Of a DNA stretch of 9,054 bases, positions 1 to 7,226 are shown in pieces. The first letter of the stretch is position 1; the number at the start of each line of letters is the position of its first letter. A program made the translations under genes and the position numbers. The notes under the pieces are model-generated. The model did no database searches. It was not told the DNA's origin and worked only from the letters and a program-made list of their open reading frames with translations. The stretch is from Candidatus Treponema faecavium (lineage in GTDB: Bacteria; Spirochaetota; Spirochaetia; Treponematales; Treponemataceae): contig DXHG01000080.1 in the NCBI GenBank assembly GCA_019113455.1, positions 1 through 9,054 of the forward strand, written 5' to 3'.

Positions 1-1457
1 ATGCAGCGTCTGAGCCGGTATTGTCCGGCAAGCCCTGCAGGGATATCCGCCGGTATATCAGGAGCTTCCTGGCTTACAAACGGGAACGGAATATCGTTTT
101 TAAACGCAAAGCGGGCTGCCGCTTCTCCTGCCAAAAGCATCGCTTCGCGCACAACGCTGCTCGATTTTGTCTGCGGGAGCGTTTCGATTGAAACGGCGCC
201 GTCCGCTACGCGGATATGGACTTCGGGAAGCGTAATGGAGACGGCGCCCGCTTTTTTGCGGCGTTGCATGTTGCGTTCGGCGATGTCGAACAGCGGCTGC
301 AGTTCAGGCGTGCCGCACAGCTCGTCAGCCTGCTCATAGGTGAGCCTGCGCACTGAGACGGTTGTTTTAAGCACGCTGCAGCCGCTGATCGCGCCGTTTT
401 CGTCGAGAGAAATGCGGAATGAGAGCGCGCGGGACACGGGCGTGAGCCCGAGGGCATAATCTTCAAGCGCGTTTTCGGCAAGCATACGGGCTGTGCCTTC
501 AGGAAGATAGAGCGTCGCGCCGCGGCGGCGCGCGGCTTTGTCTATGCGAGAATCAGGTTCAACAGCCGCCGCCGGATCTGCAATATGCACCCATAAATAT
601 GTTCCGTCAAACGCAATGGCGTCGTCCGGATCCGCGCTCCACGCGTTGTCTATTGCGTATGCCGTTCCTGGTACGGCAGTACGTTCTTCTTCAGGCGGGC
701 TTATGAGGCACTCTGTCGCCGAACGCGCGGAAAGCCCCAGACGGGCGGGGTACGGATTGCGCAGCACGGTCCAAACACCCGTGTCGAGCAGCAGCTTGTG
801 CGCCTGTTCGGGCGTTTCTGCAATGCCTGCGTCTTTCATCGCTTTTGAGTGTTCTGTTTGTCCCAGCGCGACCGCTTCCACTTCCTGCATAAAGCGTTCG
901 TCCTGCGGCAGGCTGAGTTTACGCGCTTTAAGACGGGCGATAAACGCGGCGCGCTCCTGTGTTTCCTGTTTTTTGAGTGTTTCCTTTGCCGCACGCGCGG
1001 CGGCTTCTTCCTGCGAACGCGGCATAAAAGAGACGGCGGCAGAGTCCGCGTCAGTTTCCGTCTGTGTCTGCATAAACCGCGGATCTTCGCAAAGCACCGT
1101 ATACAGCGCCCATACCGCCGCGCCGCTGTCCGCTCCGCACAAGCCGGCTATATCGGAAAGAAGCGCCGGTTCCGGTTGTGCGCCGCCGTCAGCCGTGAGC
1201 AGTTCGTATATATCGTCAAGCTGCTGCCGAAAAGACGGTGCAAGGTGCTCCGCCGCTTTTGCCAGTTGTGCAACAGACTGTGTGTTCGCGGCGGTAAGCA
1301 CAGAGATGTCTTTGGCGCGTACTTTCAGTTCTTTTTTTTCAGGCGGTTTGCCCGCCTTTGCGGCGGGAACCAGATACGCTATCGTGTACTTATCGCCCGC
1401 GGCGGTAATCACTGCAGGCATATTTTTGTATACTACGAGTGTGTTTTGAGCAAGCAT
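1..1457 (-). CDS. RNB-domain exoribonuclease (RNase II family), C-terminus beyond window
   Basis: This gene encodes a predicted 3'-to-5' exoribonuclease that degrades single-stranded RNA in the cytoplasm. The frame is open without a stop from the ATG at 1457 to the left edge, giving at least 485 residues, so the C-terminus is missing. The RNB catalytic motif is clear: D270, D276, D278 and D279 lie in DNAWSADPDDA with the same spacing as E. coli RNase II D201, D207, D209 and D210. The segment VHIADP follows at 290-295, and Y317 in LYLP matches E. coli Y253. Residues 1-60 are beta-rich (NTLVVYKNMPAVI), and 148-185 are a charged, probably helical stretch. There is no obvious cold-shock domain. 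The N-terminal layout and the segment GVWTVLRNP before RNB recall the Zam/DR0020-type RNase II of cyanobacteria and Deinococcus; this subfamily call is from memory. No Shine-Dalgarno precedes the ATG; a GTG three codons upstream is an alternative start. The family call is secure. Confidence 0.9.
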   Translation of the reverse strand, partial: MLAQNTLVVYKNMPAVITAAGDKYTIAYLVPAAKAGKPPEKKELKVRAKDISVLTAANTQSVAQLAKAAEHLAPSFRQQLDDIYELLTADGGAQPEPALLSDIAGLCGADSGAAVWALYTVLCEDPRFMQTQTETDADSAAVSFMPRSQEEAAARAAKETLKKQETQERAAFIARLKARKLSLPQDERFMQEVEAVALGQTEHSKAMKDAGIAETPEQAHKLLLDTGVWTVLRNPYPARLGLSARSATECLISPPEEERTAVPGTAYAIDNAWSADPDDAIAFDGTYLWVHIADPAAAVEPDSRIDKAARRRGATLYLPEGTARMLAENALEDYALGLTPVSRALSFRISLDENGAISGCSVLKTTVSVRRLTYEQADELCGTPELQPLFDIAERNMQRRKKAGAVSITLPEVHIRVADGAVSIETLPQTKSSSVVREAMLLAGEAAARFAFKNDIPFPFVSQEAPDIPADIPAGLAGQYRLRRC

Positions 1458-1464
1458 ATGAGAC

Positions 1465-1494
1465 ACTATAATAGAAAAGAATCTGCCGCTGCAA
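1465..1494 (-). promoter_or_regulatory. Possible promoter of the RNB exoribonuclease gene
   Basis: On the minus strand TTGCAG (1494-1489) is followed by TATTAT (1473-1468, spacer 15) or TATAGT (1470-1465, spacer 18). The start codon is only 7-10 nt beyond, so a transcript from here would have almost no leader. The -35 box overlaps the terminator hairpin of the upstream gene. The call is from sequence pattern only and is weak. Confidence 0.3.
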
Positions 1495-1501
1495 GAGCGG
1501 C
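1471..1501 (-). terminator. Short intrinsic terminator after the barrel-protein gene
   Basis: Eleven bases after the stop of the exported-protein gene, the minus strand has a 6-bp perfect stem GCCGCT/AGCGGC (1501-1496 and 1490-1485) with loop CTTGC. A pyrimidine-rich run, AGATTCTTTTCTAT, follows. The stem is GC-rich but short and the T tract is interrupted, so termination may be partial. Read-through into the exoribonuclease gene is possible. Confidence 0.5.
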
Positions 1502-1511
1502 GGTCTGGCTG

Positions 1512-2183
1512 TTATTTGAACCGATATTCGTAGCCGATGCTGACACAGATATTGCTGCGCGGCTCATATGCCGCCGCATTGAGCGGATCGCTGAGCAGCG
1601 CGTATTCGGAGAAATCTCTGCTGCAGCGAAGGTCCAGCGCCATAACGCCTGCAAACAGCGCAACGGCGCAGCGCACGCCGATTGTGATGCCGCCGCTCAG
1701 ATAGTATACGCGCTGCTGCTGTATATCCTGCACAGACTGTATGGCGCCGTGCAGCGGGACAGAAAGATACGGACCGATAAACGACGTAATCGTTACGCGG
1801 GGAAAATGCATGTCCGCGCCGAATAGCAGCGGCACATCTATAACCGCGCCGGTTATGGATGGGGCAAGCGCGGCGTTCATGCTGATAACGCCGTTTTTGA
1901 ATCCGATGCCGGGTACGGCGTTCATGCCGTTCTGCAGCGTGATCATTACTTCGGGCTGAAACACAAAGCGCGCCGTTGATGAACCAAACGAAAAATGCCC
2001 ATATGCCGAAAACGCTATGTCACGCTGCGCCGTGTACTGTTTTGTCAGCTGATACGGAACCATTTTCATGACGCCTGCGCTGATATGCACTTGTGCACAC
2101 AGCGCCGCCGCGCTTATGAGCTGCAGCAGTATGAAGATAATACTTTTTTTCTGTGTTTTTATGGGTAAACCGTTTGGGTTCAT
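1512..2183 (-). CDS. Exported protein, probable small outer-membrane beta-barrel
   Basis: This gene encodes a 223-residue predicted exported protein that I cannot assign to a named family. A signal peptide is clear: a basic n-region with KTQKKS near residues 9-14, a hydrophobic core IIFILLQLISAAAL (15-28), and a likely signal peptidase I cut after LCA at residue 30. The mature part shows alternating hydrophobic strands and ends in YEYRFK, with an aromatic residue near the C-terminus. This pattern fits an eight-to-ten-strand outer-membrane barrel, in which case it could be surface-exposed. The ATG at 2183 is chosen because it starts directly before the signal peptide. A TTG at 2219 would add 12 residues (LFCRISVLYND after the start) and has no better ribosome-binding site. 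The gene is followed by a short hairpin terminator and then the exoribonuclease gene. The exported nature is well supported; the barrel fold is inferred from sequence pattern. Confidence 0.75.
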   Translation of the reverse strand: MNPNGLPIKTQKKSIIFILLQLISAAALCAQVHISAGVMKMVPYQLTKQYTAQRDIAFSAYGHFSFGSSTARFVFQPEVMITLQNGMNAVPGIGFKNGVISMNAALAPSITGAVIDVPLLFGADMHFPRVTITSFIGPYLSVPLHGAIQSVQDIQQQRVYYLSGGITIGVRCAVALFAGVMALDLRCSRDFSEYALLSDPLNAAAYEPRSNICVSIGYEYRFK

Positions 2184-2186
2184 ATC

Positions 2187-2192
2187 ATTATA
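2187..2192 (-). promoter_or_regulatory. -10-like TATAAT directly before the barrel-protein start
   Basis: A perfect TATAAT reads on the minus strand at 2192-2187, only three bases before the ATG at 2183. The best -35 at 17-nt spacing is a poor TTTTTT. If used, transcription would begin at or inside the start codon. The region 2184-2298 is AT-rich overall, and other -10-like boxes (TATATA, TATAAA) lie around 2225-2240 that would give a normal leader. Which one is used cannot be told from sequence. Confidence 0.25.
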
Positions 2193-2298
2193 TAAAACAG
2201 ATATGCGGCAAAAAAGCAACAGACTTTATAGCTTATATACCCTTTTATATGAAAATAATTGCAATGTCTGCTGTTTTATGCGTATGGCACGTAAATCA

Positions 2299-3243
2299 TT
2301 AGAGGGCTGCGAATATGCTGCGGCAGTATGGTTCCGGAGCAGCGGCTCCCGAGACGGAGACGACGGCGGCGGCAATCCGGTTCGCCGTTTGCACCGCTTC
2401 GGCAAATCGTTTTCCTTTTTTTAACGCGGCGATAAGCGAGCCGATATGGGCGTCTCCGGCTCCGATTGTGTCCGCTACGGGCGACGGAACGGCGGGAATC
2501 GTGTATGTCTTGTTTTGCACGCAGCGCGCCTGCGGTTCGCCGAACAGCGGTTTTGCAGCCTCGTATATGCAGGCGCCGTCTTTGCCGAGCGTAACGATAA
2601 CGGTATTTCCGGTGCGCCGGTATATCGCCTTGGCGGCGTCGGCCGGCCGCGTGCAGCCGGTAAACTGGGCTGCTTCGTCGTGGTTCAGGTGGATAATGGG
2701 ATGCAGCGCCAGGATGCGCTTCATCTTTTCTGGTGAGAGCCGGCAGATGAGCGGACCGGGTGCGAAAAAGAGCGTTGCGCTGCGCCGTTCTTCGGTGAAT
2801 TCGATAATTTCGTTTCCGGTTGCTTCGTCGATTTCTATGCCGCAAAAGTAAATGCTGTCAAGGTTTGCCTGCGGCACCTGTTCCAGCCATTCTTTCTTAA
2901 ACAGATATTCGGCTCCGTGGTGCGACATGAACGTACGTTCGCCGCCTGCGTCCACGATGCAGTAGCAGCAGCCGTTTGCGCGCTCTGGTGTTTCGACAAA
3001 CGGCGTGATTCCGCGCAGGGCGAGCTCTGCGCGCACAAAATCGCCGTACACGCCGCCGCCCAGCGGCGAGCACAGCGTGTACGGTATGCCGGCAAAGCGC
3101 AGCATTTCTGAGGTGTTGAACGCGCAGCCGCCGATGCGCATTTCCTGCGAAAGAATGTCTGCCTCGCGGCCGGTGTGCGGAAGCCGTTCAACGGTGAGAA
3201 TAACGTCCGTTACCGTGGAGCCGATTACCAGTGTTTGTTTCAT
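2299..3243 (-). CDS. PfkB-family carbohydrate kinase
   Basis: This gene encodes a 314-residue cytoplasmic kinase that transfers phosphate from ATP to a sugar or nucleoside hydroxyl; the substrate cannot be told from sequence. Full length is typical of the ribokinase/PfkB family. The N-terminal family signature RIGGCAFNTSEMLRFAG has the Gly-Gly at 38-39 and N43, which normally contact the sugar. The C-terminal signature DTIGAGDAHIGSLIAA begins at D258, with the anion-hole GAG (261-263) and the catalytic base D264. The motif TVIVTLGKDGA in the second half is also typical. The gene stands 238 bp downstream of the MATE exporter with its own promoter-like sequence, so it is probably transcribed separately. 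No sugar transporter or pathway gene is nearby to suggest a substrate. No Shine-Dalgarno is visible before the ATG. Confidence 0.92.
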   Translation of the reverse strand: MKQTLVIGSTVTDVILTVERLPHTGREADILSQEMRIGGCAFNTSEMLRFAGIPYTLCSPLGGGVYGDFVRAELALRGITPFVETPERANGCCYCIVDAGGERTFMSHHGAEYLFKKEWLEQVPQANLDSIYFCGIEIDEATGNEIIEFTEERRSATLFFAPGPLICRLSPEKMKRILALHPIIHLNHDEAAQFTGCTRPADAAKAIYRRTGNTVIVTLGKDGACIYEAAKPLFGEPQARCVQNKTYTIPAVPSPVADTIGAGDAHIGSLIAALKKGKRFAEAVQTANRIAAAVVSVSGAAAPEPYCRSIFAAL

Positions 3244-3254
3244 GGCGCGGTTTA

Positions 3255-3283
3255 AGTATAATTATGCGCGGCGGTTGGTGCAA
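3255..3283 (-). promoter_or_regulatory. Probable promoter of the PfkB-family kinase gene
   Basis: On the minus strand TTGCAC (3283-3278) and TATACT (3260-3255) are separated by 17 nt. The -10 matches consensus at five of six positions; the -35 matches only its TTG. The ATG is 11 nt beyond the -10, so the predicted leader is only a few bases long. The rest of the 3244-3481 gap is GC-rich and holds a 12-bp palindrome (3463-3474) and a small hairpin (3428-3441). Neither has a T tract on the minus strand, so I see no classical terminator for the MATE gene. Confidence 0.45.
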
Positions 3284-3481
3284 GCGCCTGGTCTGCGGCG
3301 CACAATTTGCAGTTCCCCGCAGGGCGGTCCTGCGATTGCACGCGGGCTTGCCGCTCTGTTTTATTTTGCGTTTATCCGATAAGAATTTTGCTGTCGGCGA
3401 GCGATTCATTCGTCGTCGGCAACATTTCCGCCTGTCGGCGGGCGTGCGTTTTTTTGTATGCGCGCGCCGGCGCGGCGGCCG

Positions 3482-4870
3482 TTATCTGATTTCCGTGCCG
3501 AGTCTGCGGTACACGGTGAGGTACATCGCCGCAAAGCAGGAGATGCCGCCGATAAAATTGGATATGGGTTCGGCTGCGTATACGCCGTTTACGCCGAGGC
3601 CTGCGATATAGGGGAGCAGATAGGTGAGCGGTACGACGATAATCGCTTTTCTCAGCAGCGAAAAGAAAATGGCCTGCCGCGAGAACCCGAGTGCGGTGAA
3701 TGTCGTCTGGCCTGAAAATTGCAGGCTCATCATAAAAAAGCCAAAAAAGTATATGCGCAGCGCCGGTACGCCTGCTTCAAGCAGTTCGGGGTGGCTGTTG
3801 AATATGTGCAGAAACGGTTCGGGGAACAGAATCGTCAAGAGCCACAGCAGCGTTGTGTAAGCGACAGCCGTGCCGGTGAGAAAGCGGATGCCGCTTTTAA
3901 CGCGGGCGTATTCTTTTGCGCCGAAATTAAAGCCGAGCACCGGCTGCGCGCCCTGCGACAGGCCCTGCACGGTAGTCCAGGTGATATCGCGGATAGAGCT
4001 GAGCACCGTCATCACGGCGACGGAGAGGTCTCCGCCGAATTTTTTAAGCATCGTGTTGCACGCTATCTGGGTGAGCGCGTTTGTCGCCGACATGATAAAG
4101 TTTGCAAGTCCGAGGCTTACGATCTGTTTTACGGTCGCGAATTTGAGCGGCAGGTTTGAGCGGCTTAAGCGGTATATCGCCTTATCGCTTGTGAGAAAGC
4201 GCATGACAAAAAACGCCGAAAGCCCCTGCGATATAACGGTCGCGATTGCCGCGCCGCGCACGCCCATGTGAAATATAAAGATAAACACCGGATCAAGCAC
4301 GATGTTCGCTGCCGCCCCGATCATGATTGTCGCCATGCCGATTCTGCCGAATCCCTGTGAATTGATAAATGTGTTCATGCCGAGGCTGACCATGGAAAAC
4401 CCAGTGCCCAAAAGGTAGATTTGCAGGTACTGCCTGGCGTACGGGTATGTCTGTTCTCCTGCTCCGAATGCATACAGGAGCGGGCGCATTGCGCAGGTGA
4501 ATATGACGAACAGCACAGCGGCGGTCGCCGTGAGCAGCGTGAATGTGTTGCCCATGATGTGTTCGGCTTTTTTGTACTCACCCTGCCCGCGTGCAATGGA
4601 ACACAGCGGGGCGCCTCCCATGCCGTATAAATTGGTGAACGCGGTAATTATTGTAATTACGGGGAATGTGAGACCGAGCGCGGTCAGCGGAATAGTGGAG
4701 CCGCCGGGCAGATGCCCGATATACACGCGGTCTACTATATTATAGAGCAGCTGTATGACCTGCGCCGCCATCATGGGCAGCGACATGGAGAGAATATTCT
4801 TCCAGATGGGTCCTTGAGAAAAATCGTTCTGCTGCTTCTGCACCGTTTGCGGCGCGGGGTTCCTGCTCAT
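3482..4870 (-). CDS. MATE-family efflux transporter
   Basis: This gene encodes a 462-residue inner-membrane protein of the multidrug and toxic compound extrusion family, which exports drugs or metabolites using a Na+ or H+ gradient. About twelve hydrophobic segments run through the whole length, as expected for the family. Family hallmarks are LLYNIVDRVYIGHL near residues 41-54, the GMGGAPLCSIARGQGEYKKA segment at 83-102, and the internal duplication typical of MATE, whose second half begins near KQIVSLGLANFIMS. These motifs are closest to the MepA/DinF-like branch, judged by eye. The ATG at 4870 lies 5 nt after the rnhA stop, which suggests one operon with translational coupling; no Shine-Dalgarno is seen. 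An in-frame start at 4939 would add 23 residues lying inside rnhA and is less likely. Substrate is unknown. Confidence 0.93.
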   Translation of the reverse strand: MSRNPAPQTVQKQQNDFSQGPIWKNILSMSLPMMAAQVIQLLYNIVDRVYIGHLPGGSTIPLTALGLTFPVITIITAFTNLYGMGGAPLCSIARGQGEYKKAEHIMGNTFTLLTATAAVLFVIFTCAMRPLLYAFGAGEQTYPYARQYLQIYLLGTGFSMVSLGMNTFINSQGFGRIGMATIMIGAAANIVLDPVFIFIFHMGVRGAAIATVISQGLSAFFVMRFLTSDKAIYRLSRSNLPLKFATVKQIVSLGLANFIMSATNALTQIACNTMLKKFGGDLSVAVMTVLSSIRDITWTTVQGLSQGAQPVLGFNFGAKEYARVKSGIRFLTGTAVAYTTLLWLLTILFPEPFLHIFNSHPELLEAGVPALRIYFFGFFMMSLQFSGQTTFTALGFSRQAIFFSLLRKAIIVVPLTYLLPYIAGLGVNGVYAAEPISNFIGGISCFAAMYLTVYRRLGTEIR

Positions 4871-4875
4871 GCCGG

Positions 4876-5361
4876 CTATGGTTGCGTGGGCTGCCGCGAA
4901 GCAAAGTGCGCCGTTTGGGCTGCTGCCAGCCGGTCGCACAGTTCGTTATAGACGTTGCCCGCGTGTCCTTTTACCCACTGCCACTGCACGCACAGCGAGC
5001 TGTTTAATTCGTCGAGGCGCGTCCATAAGTCTTTGTTTTTTACCGGTGTTTTGCCGGCTGTCTTCCAGCCGTTTTTCTTCCATGTCTGTATCCAGCTGTT
5101 GATGCCGTTTTTTACGTACTGGCTGTCGCAGTATACGGTAATGCTGCGCTGTTTCCAGCTTTCGCTTTCGTTCACAGCGGTGAGCGCCTCGATTGCCGCG
5201 CAGAGCTCCATGCGGTTGTTTGTCGTTTCCGTTTCTCCTCCTGAAAGCGTGTGCTCCTGTTCTCCATCGAGTATCACGCAGCCCCAGCCGCCCGGCCCGG
5301 GATTGCGTGAACAGCTGCCGTCAGTATAGATAATGAGCGGCGGCGTGTGTTCGAATGTCAT
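4876..5361 (-). CDS. rnhA: Ribonuclease HI
   Basis: This gene encodes ribonuclease HI, which cuts the RNA strand of RNA-DNA hybrids, such as R-loops and primer remnants, in the cytoplasm. The protein has 161 residues, close to the usual length of about 155. All active-site residues are present: D14 in IYTDGSCSRNPGPGGWG, E52 in TTNNRMEL, D79 in VYCDSQYV, H133 in VKGHAG and D143 in ELCDRLA. They match E. coli D10, E48, D70, H124 and D134. The basic 'handle' WKKNGWKTAGKTPVKN (95-110) is also present. The ATG at 5361 is chosen because AAGGAG lies 9 nt upstream. The frame stays open to a GTG at 5502, but that would place the start inside the divergent promoter region. It is the first gene of a probable two-gene unit with the MATE exporter, and is divergent from groEL. 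Confidence 0.95.
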   Translation of the reverse strand: MTFEHTPPLIIYTDGSCSRNPGPGGWGCVILDGEQEHTLSGGETETTNNRMELCAAIEALTAVNESESWKQRSITVYCDSQYVKNGINSWIQTWKKNGWKTAGKTPVKNKDLWTRLDELNSSLCVQWQWVKGHAGNVYNELCDRLAAAQTAHFASRQPTQP

Positions 5362-5370
5362 GGCGATTGT

Positions 5371-5376
5371 CTCCTT
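5371..5376 (-). promoter_or_regulatory. Ribosome-binding site of rnhA
   Basis: AAGGAG on the minus strand lies 9 nt before the ATG at 5361. It decides the start of rnhA against the longer in-frame option at 5502. Confidence 0.75.
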
Positions 5377-5492
5377 ATCGTATGCGGCTTTGAGTACAGG
5401 CGCGTGCCGTGCTGGTTCTGCACCGAAGTCATTTTTTTTCGCACTGTACTTGCCGATTTCAAAAAGTTTTTGTATCTTTACTGTGTAGAAGC

Positions 5493-5520
5493 AATATACC
5501 ACAATACACTAGTTAGTAAA
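5493..5520 (-). promoter_or_regulatory. Probable promoter of rnhA
   Basis: On the minus strand TTTACT (5520-5515) and TATATT (5498-5493) are spaced by 16 nt; they match the consensus boxes at four and five of six positions. Transcription would begin near 5486 and give a leader of about 125 nt. The site overlaps the region upstream of groEL, so the two divergent promoters may influence one another. Confidence 0.4.
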
Positions 5521-5532
5521 ACTATATTATGG

Positions 5533-5550
5533 TAAATCTAAGGAGATTTA
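5533..5550 (+). promoter_or_regulatory. groEL ribosome-binding site inside a small hairpin
   Basis: The groEL Shine-Dalgarno AAGGAG (5540-5545) lies in a perfect inverted repeat: TAAATCT (5533-5539) and AGATTTA (5544-5550) can form a 7-bp stem with tetraloop AAGG. Six of the seven pairs are A-U, so the stem would be weak. The last two Shine-Dalgarno bases are paired. The start codon is 11 nt beyond AAGGAG. The structure is seen in the sequence; a thermosensing role is inference. Confidence 0.5.
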
Positions 5551-5556
5551 TAGAAG

Positions 5557-7197
5557 ATGGCTAAACAACTGCTTTTTAATGAGGACGCCCGCAAGAAAAT
5601 GCTTTCCGGTGTGGAGCAGATTTCTCAGGCGGTGAAAGTGACGCTTGGTCCTAAGGGACGCAATGTCCTTTTGGACAAGAAATTCGGCGCTCCTACGGTT
5701 ACAAAGGACGGCGTGTCTGTTGCGAAAGAGATTGAGCTGGAAGACCCGTTTGAGAACATGGGTGCACAGCTCTTGAAAGAAGTCGCGACAAAAACGAACG
5801 ATATTGCCGGAGACGGCACGACGACTGCAACGGTGCTTGCGTATTCAATGGTGCGCGAGGGCCTGAAATCGGTTGCCGCCGGCATGACGCCTATCGAGCT
5901 GAAGCGCGGTATGGATATGGCGGTAAAGCAGGCGGTTGAGGAAATCAAAAAGAACTCAAAAGAGATTCGCGGTTCCGACGAGGTTTCTCACGTAGCGTCT
6001 GTTTCGGCTAACAACGATACCGAAATCGGCGATATTCTTGCGAGCGCTATCGAAAAAGTCGGCAAGGACGGCGTTATCACTGTCGAAGAATCAAAGACGA
6101 TGGATACGACGACGGACTTTGTGGAAGGTATGCAGTTTGACCGCGGCTATATTTCGCCGTATTTTGTTACCGACCGTGACCGCATGGAAACGGTGTTCTC
6201 CGATCCCTATATCCTTATTCACGACAAAAAGATTTCGAGCATGAAGGATCTGCTGCCGCTGCTTGAAAAGATTGCGCAGACAGGCAAGCCGCTTGTCATT
6301 ATCGCAGAGGATATGGACGGCGAGGCGCTTGCAACGCTGATTGTGAACAATATCCGCGGCACACTCAAAACCTGCGCGGTTAAGGCGCCCGGTTTTGGCG
6401 ACCGCAGAAAGGCGATGCTTGAGGATATTGCTATCCTGACCGGCGGTCAGGTGATTACGGAAGAGTTGGGCTTAAAACTTGAAAACACTGATATATCGCA
6501 GCTTGGTCAGGCAAAGAGCGTCAAGATTGACAAAGACAACACAACAATCGTTGACGGTGCCGGCAATAACCAGGAAATCAAGGACCGCGTAAGCCAGATT
6601 AAGGCGCAGATCGAAGAATCGACAAGCGACTATGACAAGGAAAAGCTCAAGGAGCGTCTTGCAAAACTTTCCGGCGGCGTTGCCGTTATCAATATCGGCG
6701 CCGTTACCGAAGTTGAAATGAAAGAAAAGAAGCACCGCGTTGAAGACGCGCTGTCCGCAACGCGCGCTGCTCTTGAAGAGGGTATTGTAGCGGGCGGCGG
6801 TGTCGCGTTGATTCAGGCGGTTGCCGTTCTTGAAAAGGCAGACCTTTCCGCGCTGACTGATGATGAAAAGATGGGCTTTAAGATTGTCAAGCGCGCGCTT
6901 GAAGAGCCTATCCGCCAGATTGCTGAAAATGCAGGGCTTGACGGCGCGGTGATTGCTGACCGTGCAAAGAACGAGAAAAAAGGCGTTGGCTTTGATGCGG
7001 CAAAGATGGAATGGAAAGACATGCTTGCTGCCGGTATTATCGACCCCGCAAAGGTTACTCGTTCCGCACTGCAGAACGCGGCGTCTGTCGCCGGTCTGCT
7101 TTTAACAACGGAATGTGCAATTACCGATCTGCCCGAAAAGAACCCGCCGCCTGTTCCGGGTGCCGGAGGAATGGGCGACATGGGCGGCATGTACTAA
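5557..7197 (+). CDS. groEL: Chaperonin GroEL (60 kDa, Hsp60)
   Basis: This gene encodes GroEL, the cytoplasmic ATP-driven chaperonin whose two stacked seven-subunit rings fold proteins together with the GroES lid. The 546 residues match the normal family length. Visible hallmarks are the nucleotide-binding VTLGPKGRNV (28-37), TKDGVSVAKE with D51, the GDGTTT loop with D86 (E. coli D87), the RVEDALSATRAALEEG segment holding the catalytic Asp equivalent to E. coli D398, and GGGVAL. The C-terminus is a short Gly-Met tail ending GGMGDMGGMY. The ATG follows AAGGAG at 5540. groES is not adjacent. As I recall, treponemes usually keep groES elsewhere, so this is probably normal. I see no CIRCE repeat (TTAGCACTC-N9-GAGTGCTAA) upstream, so HrcA control is not evident. 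The gene is probably monocistronic, since a strong terminator follows. Confidence 0.99.
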   Translation: MAKQLLFNEDARKKMLSGVEQISQAVKVTLGPKGRNVLLDKKFGAPTVTKDGVSVAKEIELEDPFENMGAQLLKEVATKTNDIAGDGTTTATVLAYSMVREGLKSVAAGMTPIELKRGMDMAVKQAVEEIKKNSKEIRGSDEVSHVASVSANNDTEIGDILASAIEKVGKDGVITVEESKTMDTTTDFVEGMQFDRGYISPYFVTDRDRMETVFSDPYILIHDKKISSMKDLLPLLEKIAQTGKPLVIIAEDMDGEALATLIVNNIRGTLKTCAVKAPGFGDRRKAMLEDIAILTGGQVITEELGLKLENTDISQLGQAKSVKIDKDNTTIVDGAGNNQEIKDRVSQIKAQIEESTSDYDKEKLKERLAKLSGGVAVINIGAVTEVEMKEKKHRVEDALSATRAALEEGIVAGGGVALIQAVAVLEKADLSALTDDEKMGFKIVKRALEEPIRQIAENAGLDGAVIADRAKNEKKGVGFDAAKMEWKDMLAAGIIDPAKVTRSALQNAASVAGLLLTTECAITDLPEKNPPPVPGAGGMGDMGGMY

Positions 7198-7226
7198 AAA
7201 GTCTGCCGTAACTGGTTGAATCTTAC

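Noticed and set aside
538..1826. Two long overlapping plus-strand open frames (538-1449 and 849-1826)
   Set aside because: They lie antisense to the RNB exoribonuclease, whose frame carries a precise catalytic motif. Their translations are rich in Arg, Cys and Ser without any domain, as expected of shadows in GC-rich DNA.
2315..2851. Plus-strand open frame of 178 codons
   Set aside because: It is antisense to the PfkB-family kinase, which has both family signatures. No domain or ribosome-binding site is seen.
3188..3409. Minus-strand open frame of 73 codons across the gap before the PfkB gene
   Set aside because: It overlaps the 5' end of the PfkB gene and its promoter. Its composition is Arg/Thr/Pro-rich without hydrophobic pattern, and no ribosome-binding site is visible.
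3463..3474. 12-bp palindrome CGCGCCGGCGCG after the MATE gene as a terminator
   Set aside because: On the minus strand it is followed by an A tract, not Ts, so it does not fit an intrinsic terminator. It is a simple alternating GC palindrome that can arise by chance.
4871..4939. Longer start for the MATE gene at 4939
   Set aside because: It would put 23 non-conserved residues inside rnhA. The ATG at 4870 gives a normal MATE N-terminus directly after the rnhA stop.
5362..5502. Longer start for rnhA at 5502 (GTG)
   Set aside because: It adds 47 residues absent from RNase HI and lies next to the -10 box. The ATG at 5361 has a proper AAGGAG.
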